Positions 7,582 to 14,597 of a stretch of 64,000 nucleotides of DNA are shown in pieces; position 1 is the first letter of the stretch, and each line of letters begins with the position of its first letter. Position numbers and translations under genes: made by a program. Source of the DNA: a bacterium D16-34 (GTDB lineage: Bacteria > Actinomycetota > Coriobacteriia > Coriobacteriales > Eggerthellaceae); contig RAZB01000009.1 in the NCBI GenBank assembly GCA_003612515.1, forward strand, positions 1 to 64,000, written 5' to 3'. The notes under the pieces were generated by a model. The model searched no databases and had not been told where the DNA came from. It was given only the letters and a program-made list of their open reading frames with translations.

Positions 7582-9360
7582 ATGACTGATTATATGAATG
7601 AATACTGCATGCACACTGCCACTTGTGGTCAGTTGCGTAAAGAAAATGTGGGCGAAGAGGTGACGCTGACTGGTTGGGCTTGGCACAATCGTGACCATGG
7701 TGGCCTGATCTTTGTTGACCTGCGCGATCGTAGTGGTTATACGCAAATTGTTGTCGACCCGGATTGCGTGAGCGCAGAGGACTTTTCGGCTGCTGAGCAT
7801 TTGGGTCGTGAATATGTGCTTAAGGTGGTTGGCGTCGTTCGCGAGCGTGCGCCTGAGGCAGTGAACCCCAATATGGCAACTGGTGACATTGAAGTATTGG
7901 CCAAGTCACTGACGGTGCTCAATACCTCAGTAACTCCGCCATTTGCAATTGAAGATGGTATTGAGACAGACGAGATAACGCGCATGAAGTGGCGCTACTT
8001 AGACATTCGTCGTCCGGAGATGTTTGAAGCATTACATCTTCGCCATAAGGTGGCTCAAGCTATGCGCAACGCGCTTAATGAGCGCGGTTTTTTGGAGGTC
8101 GAGACGCCTATTTTGGCAAACTCAACTCCTGAGGGAGCTCGTGACTACATCGTACCGAGTCGTCCGAACCCGGGTCGTTTTTATGCATTGCCGCAAAGCC
8201 CTCAGCAGTTCAAGCAAATGCTGATGGTTGGCGGTATTGAGCGCTATTATCAAATTGCTCGCTGTTTTCGCGATGAAGACTTGCGTGCTGATCGCCAGCC
8301 GGAGTTTACCCAGGTTGATATCGAGATGAGCTTTGTTGAGGGCGACGATGTTATCGATATGATGGAAGGCGTTATGGCTGAAACGCTTGCTGCGGTAGGG
8401 GTGGAGCATGAGTTCCCGCTCAAGCGCATGCAATACTCAGAGGCCATGGATCGCTTTGGATGCGATCGTCCCGATACGCGTTTTGGCATGGAGCTCGTTG
8501 ATATCACCGACATTGTCAAAGACTCTGGCTTTAAGGTTTTTTCGAGTGTGGCGCAAAATGGTGGCATCGTGAAGGCTATTAATGCTAAGGGTGCTGGTGA
8601 CTGGAGTCGTGGCGACGTTGAGAAGCTCGCAGACATTGCAGCAGAAAATGGCGCGAAGGGCATGGCTTGGATTGCCTTTACGACTGATGGCCAGGAAAAG
8701 AGCCCCATCATTAAATTCTTTACCGATGAAGAATTTGCAGCGCTGAAAGAGGCTATGGATGTAGAGCCGGGCGACTTGCTGCTCTTTGCCGCTGACAAGC
8801 CCGAGGTTGCTAATGCGGTTTTATCTGCTCTTCGTCTGCATATGGCTGAGGCGTTGGATATTCCGCGTGAGGGACATGAACTTTTGTGGGTTGTGAACTT
8901 CCCAATGTTTCGCTATGACGAAGATGAAAAGAAGTATGCCGCCGAGCATCATCCTTTCACGCATGTGCTCGACGAGGATTTAGATAAGATTGAAACTGAT
9001 CCACTGGCTTGCGGTAGTTATTCATATGACTTGGTTATGGATGGCTTTGAAGTTGGCGGCGGAACAATTCGTATCCACAACGCCGACGAGCAACGTCGCG
9101 TGCTTCGCGTGTGCGGTGTGTCTGATGAAGAGATTGACGAGAAATTCGGTCACCTCATTCATGCCCTAGAACTTGGCGCTCCGCCTCATGGCGGTATTGC
9201 GCTTGGTTTGGATCGTCTGGTTATGCTTTTGGGCGGCAAGCAATCAATTCGCGATGTTATTGCATTCCCCAAGACCAGCTCTGCGTCTGATCCGATGACG
9301 GGTGCGCCGAGTGCAGTAACGCCTCGTCAGCTTAAAGAGGTAAGCTTGCGCACTATGTAA
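7582..9360 (+). CDS. aspS: Aspartyl-tRNA synthetase
   Basis: A 592-residue class II aminoacyl-tRNA synthetase that charges tRNA-Asp (or, in a nondiscriminating form, also tRNA-Asn). The N-terminal OB-fold anticodon domain (about 10-105) contains GGLIFVDLRDRSG. Class II motif 2 is visible as RCFRDEDLRADRQPEFTQ (about 217-234), the bacterial GAD insert occupies the middle (about 285-420), and motif 3 is GIALGLDRLVMLLGG near 535-550. Length matches the bacterial type. It has its own promoter and is followed by strong hairpins. No asnS or gatCAB genes are in the window, so discrimination cannot be judged. Confidence 0.97.
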   Translation: MTDYMNEYCMHTATCGQLRKENVGEEVTLTGWAWHNRDHGGLIFVDLRDRSGYTQIVVDPDCVSAEDFSAAEHLGREYVLKVVGVVRERAPEAVNPNMATGDIEVLAKSLTVLNTSVTPPFAIEDGIETDEITRMKWRYLDIRRPEMFEALHLRHKVAQAMRNALNERGFLEVETPILANSTPEGARDYIVPSRPNPGRFYALPQSPQQFKQMLMVGGIERYYQIARCFRDEDLRADRQPEFTQVDIEMSFVEGDDVIDMMEGVMAETLAAVGVEHEFPLKRMQYSEAMDRFGCDRPDTRFGMELVDITDIVKDSGFKVFSSVAQNGGIVKAINAKGAGDWSRGDVEKLADIAAENGAKGMAWIAFTTDGQEKSPIIKFFTDEEFAALKEAMDVEPGDLLLFAADKPEVANAVLSALRLHMAEALDIPREGHELLWVVNFPMFRYDEDEKKYAAEHHPFTHVLDEDLDKIETDPLACGSYSYDLVMDGFEVGGGTIRIHNADEQRRVLRVCGVSDEEIDEKFGHLIHALELGAPPHGGIALGLDRLVMLLGGKQSIRDVIAFPKTSSASDPMTGAPSAVTPRQLKEVSLRTM

Positions 9361-9369
9361 GATGGCTGC

Positions 9370-9391
9370 GCAGCGCATTTTAGTGCGCTGC
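9370..9391 (+). terminator. Hairpin just after aspS
   Basis: GCAGCGCA (9370-9377) and TGCGCTGC (9384-9391) form a perfect 8-bp stem with a 6-nt loop, 10 bp beyond the aspS stop. No T-run follows, so it may protect the 3' end rather than terminate. Confidence 0.45.
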
Positions 9392-9480
9392 TGAGCGCGC
9401 TACTACTGCGCGGGTCTTCAGTCATGAAGCAGTGCTTTAAGCGAAGAACAGTGCTAGCCTCGAGTGAAGCTCCAAGAGAT

Positions 9481-9524
9481 AAAACGAACCCCCTTTGCTT
9501 TCGGCAGTGAAGGGGGTTCGTTTT
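9481..9524. terminator. Bidirectional terminator between aspS and the beta-lactamase-fold gene
   Basis: AAAACGAACCCCCTT (9481-9495) is perfectly complementary to AAGGGGGTTCGTTTT (9510-9524), a 15-bp stem with a 14-nt loop. It lies between convergent genes and can serve both. Confidence 0.85.
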
Positions 9525-9539
9525 AGAAGACTCTTCACT

Positions 9540-10832
9540 CTAAGGGCGAGCTTCCCAGAGAGCTAACGCGAGTTGCGCGATGGCCGCCTTGCTTTCGTCG
9601 CATTCAGGTGCATTTGTCATGATGGACATAAGATACACTCGTCCGTTGGCATCGGCAATAAGACCTGCGTCGCATGTTGCACAATATGCTGGGTCGGAAT
9701 CGGTTATCCAGCCTGCCTTGTTCATAACGGTTAGATCTTGATCGACAAGTCCATCGCGGATATAAGACACGCCGGTTTGTTCAAGTTGCTGTGACAGCCA
9801 AGGCGCATAGTAGGCATCCGGATCGGTGAGATAGTTGTAGCCGTTGAGCCACATAAGCGCACTTTCGCGAGCACTATAAGTTGGAAACCATTGATATTTA
9901 TCAATCTCAGAAATGCCTAAGCTGGCAAGCCATGCTTCCCAGTCATCATCGGCTACGTTTGCGCGTAGGATACGGAAAGAGTCGTTGTCCGAGGTCAGCA
10001 AGCTGTCAGATAGAAGTGTACCTACAGGATAAGACGCGACTCCGTCAAAGACATAGCTGCCGTCCATATCAAAGAGCGCAGGGCTTTCGTCAATAAGGGT
10101 ATCGCCATTCATGAGATTAGTCTCAAGCTGGTTTTGGCAATAATACAGAGCGAGCGGACCTTTGATCGAGCTAGCCCCATAGACACGCAGATCAAGGTTG
10201 CCAGCAATTCCTCTACCTTCAGCGACATCAATGAAAATATAACTAGCTTCGCCGCCTGCTTCGCTAATAGCATTTACGGCGGCCGTGATGGCTTCAGCAT
10301 CCGTAGGATCGAGCGTTCCTTCGACTGCTTCATTTGTGGCAAACGCAAAGCCAAAAGGATCAACATCTTGTGAAAGCGAGCTTATGTCAGCAATGGAGAG
10401 TTCGTAGCCTTTTGTCTGTGGCAGTCTTATTGACGGTGTATCTTGCTCGGTCGACTCTGTCGATTGCGCCACTTCTGCATCGGAAGATGTATTCGGTTCT
10501 GCCTGCGGCGATGAGGAGGAACCTGCTTGTGCGCTTGCTTGCACCATGGAGTCAAAATTGTATACATCAAGGGGGTCATCGATGGCGAGGGTAATGCTAG
10601 TTCCCGCTACGCCAACTGCAACAACAACCCCAACATAAGTAAGTGCCTTCACCACTGAATTTTTTATCAGCTTGGTGGTGGCTTCTTGTCGCGAGTCGTC
10701 TGCCTCTTGCTTTTTGGGAGCAGACGCAGCGGCATGCTTGCCGCGAGAAACCTTACTTTCGGCCATGTTGGATGTTGCTGTAAGCTGATCTTTCGAAGCG
10801 GTTTCGTCAGATATGCGAGCGTGTTGTGCCAA
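9540..10832 (-). CDS. Membrane-anchored serine hydrolase of the class A beta-lactamase fold
   Basis: A 430-residue protein starting at TTG (10832) with GGGGGA about 10 nt upstream. Residues 1-60 are polar and charged, a single membrane helix lies at about 63-88 (VVKALTYVGVVVAVGVAG), then a Ser/Gln/Glu-rich linker to about 140, then an extracytoplasmic domain. That domain has a SxxK motif (ASSIKGPL, Ser near 219) and a KAGW segment near residue 373 in the place of the KTG triad, so it belongs to the beta-lactamase2/penicillin-binding-like superfamily. A cytoplasmic N-terminus this long is unusual for a resistance enzyme and favours a cell-wall or housekeeping role. No antibiotic activity is claimed. 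It is a monocistronic gene, convergent with aspS. Confidence 0.65.
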   Translation of the reverse strand: MAQHARISDETASKDQLTATSNMAESKVSRGKHAAASAPKKQEADDSRQEATTKLIKNSVVKALTYVGVVVAVGVAGTSITLAIDDPLDVYNFDSMVQASAQAGSSSSPQAEPNTSSDAEVAQSTESTEQDTPSIRLPQTKGYELSIADISSLSQDVDPFGFAFATNEAVEGTLDPTDAEAITAAVNAISEAGGEASYIFIDVAEGRGIAGNLDLRVYGASSIKGPLALYYCQNQLETNLMNGDTLIDESPALFDMDGSYVFDGVASYPVGTLLSDSLLTSDNDSFRILRANVADDDWEAWLASLGISEIDKYQWFPTYSARESALMWLNGYNYLTDPDAYYAPWLSQQLEQTGVSYIRDGLVDQDLTVMNKAGWITDSDPAYCATCDAGLIADANGRVYLMSIMTNAPECDESKAAIAQLALALWEARP

Positions 10833-10973
10833 GAACGTTAATCCCCCAGGTCAGATATGCTTTAGCATGCTATCTTTTGCTTTTGCGTATTGTAGCAAAT
10901 TCTAAATGCTTGTTTGTGGAAGACATTTCCAAATAAAGAGAGTTTTCGCCATATTTGCATATTTTTTCGCGAG

Positions 10974-11040
10974 GCGAAGGACATGGCGGGGCTTAGCGAA
11001 AGGCCAGACGAAGGACGTAGCGGTGCTTAGCGAAAAGCCT
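10974..11040. repeat. Two imperfect tandem 34-bp units beside the structured repeat
   Basis: GCGAAGGACATGGCGGGG (from 10974) is repeated as ACGAAGGACGTAGCGGTG (from 11008), each followed by CTTAGCGAAA. Further CGAAG/GCGAAA words continue to 11110. The whole gene-free stretch 10833-11336 holds only these repeats, the 128-bp element and an inverted repeat; the plus-strand open frame at 10906-11214 is not credited as a gene. Confidence 0.5.
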
Positions 11041-11119
11041 GTCGAAGAAAGCTCAACGAGGGGCTTCTCAACGAAGGACTTCGCGAAAACCTTTCGCTAC
11101 ACTTTTCGCAAAAAACTGG

Positions 11120-11247
11120 GTTTTGGCTGGAAAAGTGCCCTTGTCGGGGAATCTGGGGGCAAAATGGCTGGAAAAGTGCCCTCGTCGGTGTTTTCGGCTC
11201 CAAAATGGGGGTGATTTCACCGACGAGGGGCCTTTTCCAGCCAAAAC
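11120..11247. repeat. 128-bp structured dispersed repeat, copy A
   Basis: Three related arms: TTTTGGCTGGAAAAGTGCCC begins at 11121, a second same-sense arm TGGCTGGAAAAGTGCCCTCG begins at 11165 (offset 41 bp), and an inverted arm CGACGAGGGGCCTTTTCCAG lies at 11221-11240 and runs on to 11247. The second and third arms can form a stem of about 26 bp with two mismatches. A second copy with the same order and the same 41-bp offset is at 28985-29113. Both copies are intergenic. The reading frames across the two copies differ, so the constraint looks structural, not coding. Confidence 0.8.
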
Positions 11248-11273
11248 TGCGAAATAAGTGAAGCGTTCGAGCA

Positions 11274-11322
11274 GCTGCTAGCTTGCGACCTGGGGAAATC
11301 GTAGGTGGTGCAAGCTAGCAGC
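11274..11322. repeat. 13-bp perfect inverted repeat downstream of the radical SAM gene
   Basis: GCTGCTAGCTTGC (11274-11286) and GCAAGCTAGCAGC (11310-11322) are perfect complements around a 23-nt loop, ending 14 bp before the stop codon side of the minus-strand radical SAM gene. There is no T-run on either side, so it is at best an atypical terminator. The loop contains GCGACCTGG and TAGGTGGTGCA, words also seen as GCGACCTGG...TAGGTTGCA at 29239-29259. Confidence 0.5.
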
Positions 11323-11336
11323 CTTGTATATGCGCT

Positions 11337-12878
11337 TTATGCAACAGCTTCGTCGTCCGAGGAAGCTGCATCTGCAAGTTCTGCGTCTTCAAAAGCGATA
11401 ATGTCAGAGGTAGCACTCGGGCTAGCAGCTGTTGACTGAGAGGTTTCGGCGGGCATGGGGACAATAGTGCGACCCAAGCGATCAAACTTCGCTTTGTCGG
11501 TATCAGCCATGCCTTGACCTGGGTCTTGGCGTTTTTCGTAGAGCGGATCTGACTTATCTTGCCACAAGCGATCAGCCACAGGTGCCCACGCATCGCTTAT
11601 AGCTTTGGTTTTCGCACACAAATCGCAAGCTTGCTCTTCATGCTGCAGGTCAGTGGAATGGGCGCCGGCGCGTTCCACCATCTCAGTTAAGCGGCCGCTG
11701 TTTTCAAGAATTGGGCAAGGGCGCAAGAGGTTGTCATTAAAGGGCTGGTTGTTGTAATACTCCATAAAGAGGGGGGACTGAAGTGCTTCAAGCAACGAGA
11801 CTTCGCGAATGTTTGCGTTGGCATAGTGGGCGAAAACGCACGGTTCAACATCGCCAGCTGCATTGATGTGTAAGTAGCGGCGTCCACCAGCAATGCAGCC
11901 ACCCACAAACTCGCCGTCGTTTTGGAAGTCTAGCGTAAAGAGCGGCTTTGACTCGCGCATCTCGCGAACAAAGTGATAGAGGTGCTCGCGTTGCTGAGGG
12001 CTGGCCATCAAATCAGTTGGAGCGCCGACACCTACCGGGAAATATGAGAAGATCCAGCAGAACAGTACGCCCTGGTCAATCATCCAATCGAAGTATTCCT
12101 CAGATGCAATAGAATCTGCATTTTGGCTGGTAAAGCAGCACGAAACGCCGAACGGCAAGCCAGCTTCTCGCAGCAGTTTCATGGCGCGTTCAACTTTTGC
12201 ATAAACTCCATCTCCGCGGCGAGCATCTGTTGCATCCTCGAAGCCTTCAACGCTGATGGCGGGAACGAAATTCTTAACGCGAATCATTTCTTGTACGAAC
12301 GCCTCGTCTATAAGCGTTGAATTGGTAAATGACAAAAATGCGCAATCTTGATGCTTCTCGCACAGTTTAATGAGATCGTCTTTGCGAACGAGCGGCTCGC
12401 CACCGGTATAGATGTATATATGAGTTCCAAGCTCTTTGCCTTGCTCAATGATAGAGTCAATCTCGTCAAAAGTTAGATTGAGCTTGTGTCCATACTCAGC
12501 TGCCCAGCAGCCGGTGCAATGGAGATTGCAAGCAGAGGTGGGATCGAGAAGAATCGCCCAAGGAATATTGCACTGATACTTTTCGCGCATGGCTTCTTGC
12601 TTTGGCCAAGCCATAAGATTGCCGTCGATAGCAAACATTTTGATGAAATCATTGCGAACCGCAGGATTGAGATCCATGATGCGCATGATTAATTGATACC
12701 AGTTGTTCTTAGTTTCCAGCGCGGAGCGAAATGCTTTGCGCTGTGACGGGAATAGATCAGCTGGGGCAACTTTATCAAGAAGATTCATGATCTTGTTGGC
12801 ATTAGCCTCGGGGTCTTGCAAAAAGTAATCGAGAGTTTTTTCGTAGGCAATATGCTTGATTTGGTCCGTTGCTTTCAT
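11337..12878 (-). CDS. Radical SAM protein with C-terminal cysteine-rich (SPASM-like) region
   Basis: A 513-residue radical SAM enzyme. The cluster-binding CX3CX2C is in SACNLHCTGC (Cys117, 121, 124), followed by YTGGEPLVRKDDL typical of the SAM-binding strand. Later cysteines (VGGCIAGGRR, VEPCVFAHY, RPCPILEN, CDLCAKT, about 310-430) suggest one or more auxiliary iron-sulfur clusters. The last 60 residues are Ala/Ser/Pro-rich and probably disordered. AAGGAGAT precedes the ATG. It is divergent from a TetR-family regulator with 152 bp between them, the usual arrangement for local repression. The reaction is not identifiable; no peptide precursor gene is visible nearby. Confidence 0.8.
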   Translation of the reverse strand: MKATDQIKHIAYEKTLDYFLQDPEANANKIMNLLDKVAPADLFPSQRKAFRSALETKNNWYQLIMRIMDLNPAVRNDFIKMFAIDGNLMAWPKQEAMREKYQCNIPWAILLDPTSACNLHCTGCWAAEYGHKLNLTFDEIDSIIEQGKELGTHIYIYTGGEPLVRKDDLIKLCEKHQDCAFLSFTNSTLIDEAFVQEMIRVKNFVPAISVEGFEDATDARRGDGVYAKVERAMKLLREAGLPFGVSCCFTSQNADSIASEEYFDWMIDQGVLFCWIFSYFPVGVGAPTDLMASPQQREHLYHFVREMRESKPLFTLDFQNDGEFVGGCIAGGRRYLHINAAGDVEPCVFAHYANANIREVSLLEALQSPLFMEYYNNQPFNDNLLRPCPILENSGRLTEMVERAGAHSTDLQHEEQACDLCAKTKAISDAWAPVADRLWQDKSDPLYEKRQDPGQGMADTDKAKFDRLGRTIVPMPAETSQSTAASPSATSDIIAFEDAELADAASSDDEAVA

Positions 12879-13030
12879 ATCAATATCTCCTTGAACGCTC
12901 GAGTTATTCTATATTTGTGGAATAACTAGGATGCGCTTGATTATAATGATGAGGGCGGCGCTGAGATATTTCAGTTTGGTGACAGCTGATAGTTGCGCCA
13001 CAGTTAAAGAAAAATTGGGGAGCAAATTAC

Positions 13031-13654
13031 ATGCAATTGGCACACACGACCCAGAAAAAGTCTCGCGATAAGCGTGTTATTCGCACGCATGCTGCTATTC
13101 GCCAAGCGATGCATGACCTTTTACTTGAGGTTGACTACGACGATTTGACGGTAACGATGCTGGCGAAAAAAGCAGGCATTGACCGCAAGACGTTCTATCT
13201 TCATTACAACAGTGTTGCTGATGTTTTGGATGAGGCGGTTCGAGATTACGCCGATGCTATTGTCAGCCGTGTTGCTCCTGTGTCTTTTGCTAAAACAGAC
13301 GAGATTGACTTCAGTGCATTTTTCATTGATCTCAGTGTCGAGATTGCCCAGTTTGTAGCAAGTAATCGGGGTTTGGTGGGTCACTTTCCGCCAACGCTAT
13401 TGCTAGATGTCATCGAGACTTCGCTTACGGATTGTCTTATTGCAAACGAGTCGCTTGATATTGACCCGGCAATGAGTCTTTATGTTGATTATTGTGTTTC
13501 GTTTGTGTGCGCAGGCGTTTTGGCGGTATATCGGCGCTGGATGATTACGGATTCTGATATCGAATTGACCGATTTGGCGAATTTGGTGGCAGCAATTGTA
13601 AGCAATGGCTTGCAAAGTGTTAGGCGAACACCAGAGTCTGAGTCTAAGTCTTAA
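13031..13654 (+). CDS. TetR/AcrR-family transcriptional regulator
   Basis: A 207-residue regulator. The N-terminal TetR HTH lies at about 18-65 (LTVTMLAKKAGIDRKTFYLH), followed by a helical ligand domain. GGGGAG lies upstream of the ATG. It is transcribed divergently from the radical SAM gene across 152 bp (12879-13030), the likely operator region, although I see no long palindrome there. The ligand is unknown. Confidence 0.85.
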   Translation: MQLAHTTQKKSRDKRVIRTHAAIRQAMHDLLLEVDYDDLTVTMLAKKAGIDRKTFYLHYNSVADVLDEAVRDYADAIVSRVAPVSFAKTDEIDFSAFFIDLSVEIAQFVASNRGLVGHFPPTLLLDVIETSLTDCLIANESLDIDPAMSLYVDYCVSFVCAGVLAVYRRWMITDSDIELTDLANLVAAIVSNGLQSVRRTPESESKS

Positions 13655-13744
13655 GAAGTATAGGGCGCATATGGACATTTAGTTGGAGAGTGCGCTTGAA
13701 GACGCTTTCGCTCACATTTGCGCTATACTAGCAAAACGCATGAA

Positions 13745-13849
13745 GTGTGTAGGTAGGGCATGGGCGGCGCCATGTTTCGAACCTGGTCAGGTCCGGGAGG
13801 AAGCAGCCATAAGAGACCGCTGACGAGCGCCCTTGTCCTATCTGCACAC
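13745..13849 (+). ncRNA. ffs: Signal recognition particle RNA (4.5S, small bacterial type)
   Basis: The conserved apical domain is present: GAACCTGGTCAGGTCCGGGA then GGAAGCAGCCATAAG (about 13780-13813), with the GGAA tetraloop-type GGGAGGAAGCAG core. The ends pair: GTGTGTAGGTAGG (13745-13757) with CCTATCTGCACAC (13837-13849). A TATACT box lies at 13724-13729. About 105 nt, the usual size for the 4.5S-like type lacking an Alu domain. It partners with Ffh in membrane protein targeting. Confidence 0.93.
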
Positions 13850-13873
13850 TTGCATGTAAGCAGATGTCATATT

Positions 13874-13895
13874 GCCAACCTTCGGGTTGGCTTTA
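13874..13895 (+). terminator. UUCG-loop hairpin after the SRP RNA
   Basis: GCCAACC (13874-13880), TTCG loop, GGTTGGC (13885-13891), followed by TTTAT. It ends the SRP RNA unit and lies just before the DedA gene, which argues against the ATG at 13864 being that gene's start. Confidence 0.65.
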
Positions 13896-13911
13896 TCGTA
13901 TAAGGGGAATT

Positions 13912-14595
13912 GTGGGAGTCATAGATTTCTTTGTTAACTTGCTCAAAGACCCTCGCGGCGCTATTGCTGGCTGGATCATTGCGCTTGGACCTTTCTGGGT
14001 ATATTCGCCGCTGTTTCTCATTGTCTTTGTTGAGACTGGCCTGGTGTTTTTCCCGTTTTTGCCAGGTGACTCGTTGTTGTTTGCGGCAGGTGTATTTTCT
14101 GCTGACGGTGGTGGCCTAAATATTTGGGCAACGCTTTTTGTCTTTTACGCAGCCGCAATTTTGGGCAATACGTCGAACTACTGGATTGCGCGTTTTTTCG
14201 GCGCGCGCATTATTGACTCGGGCAAGGTGCGAGCGCTTACTCCAGAACGCATGGAAAAACTCGATCATTTTTTTGCAAAATATGGTGGTTTGACTATTGT
14301 GATCACGCGTTTTATGCCCTTTTTCCGCACCTTTGCACCATTTATTGCTGGAACCGGTCACATGAACTTCGGCAAGTTTACCTTCTTTAATGCGCTCGGT
14401 GGCATTGCTTGGGTAAGCCTATTTGTGCTGGTGGGCTACTTCTTTGGTGGCGTGCCACTTGTGCAAGAGCATTTCGAGGTTATCGTTTTGGGCATAGTGG
14501 CAGTCTCAGTCGCGCCTGCAATTGTCGGAGTTATCAAAGGTGCGCTGGCATCAAGCAAAAAAAAAGCTCAAGCGGCCAATAGTGAGGAGATGTAG
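13912..14595 (+). CDS. DedA-family integral membrane protein
   Basis: A 227-residue DedA/SNARE-associated family membrane protein, likely a phospholipid or undecaprenyl-phosphate flippase-type transporter. Visible family features are FVETGLVFFPFLPGDSLLF (about 40-60), GNTSNYWIARFFG (about 82-95) and the conserved ITRFMPFFRTFAPFIAGTGH loop (about 128-147). The frame is open from ATG 13864, but that lies inside the SRP RNA terminator; GTG at 13912, after AAGGGG, is preferred. It ends in a Lys/Ala-rich tail encoded by a run of nine A residues, 2 bp before dnaX, so the two are likely cotranscribed. Confidence 0.88.
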   Translation: MGVIDFFVNLLKDPRGAIAGWIIALGPFWVYSPLFLIVFVETGLVFFPFLPGDSLLFAAGVFSADGGGLNIWATLFVFYAAAILGNTSNYWIARFFGARIIDSGKVRALTPERMEKLDHFFAKYGGLTIVITRFMPFFRTFAPFIAGTGHMNFGKFTFFNALGGIAWVSLFVLVGYFFGGVPLVQEHFEVIVLGIVAVSVAPAIVGVIKGALASSKKKAQAANSEEM

Positions 14596-14597
14596 CT

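Noticed and set aside
10906-11214. 102-codon plus-strand open frame beside the beta-lactamase-fold gene
   Set aside because: It runs through the tandem 34-bp units and repeat copy A. The part shared with copy B ends in a different frame, there is no ribosome site, and composition is that of the repeat. Treated as non-coding.
13864-13911. ATG start for the DedA gene at 13864
   Set aside because: It lies within the SRP RNA terminator hairpin. The GTG at 13912 has a proper ribosome site.
14557-14567. Run of nine A residues near the end of the DedA gene as a regulatory slippage site
   Set aside because: It codes for a Lys-rich tail close to the natural stop, and any slip would change only a few residues. 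Nothing else marks it as functional.
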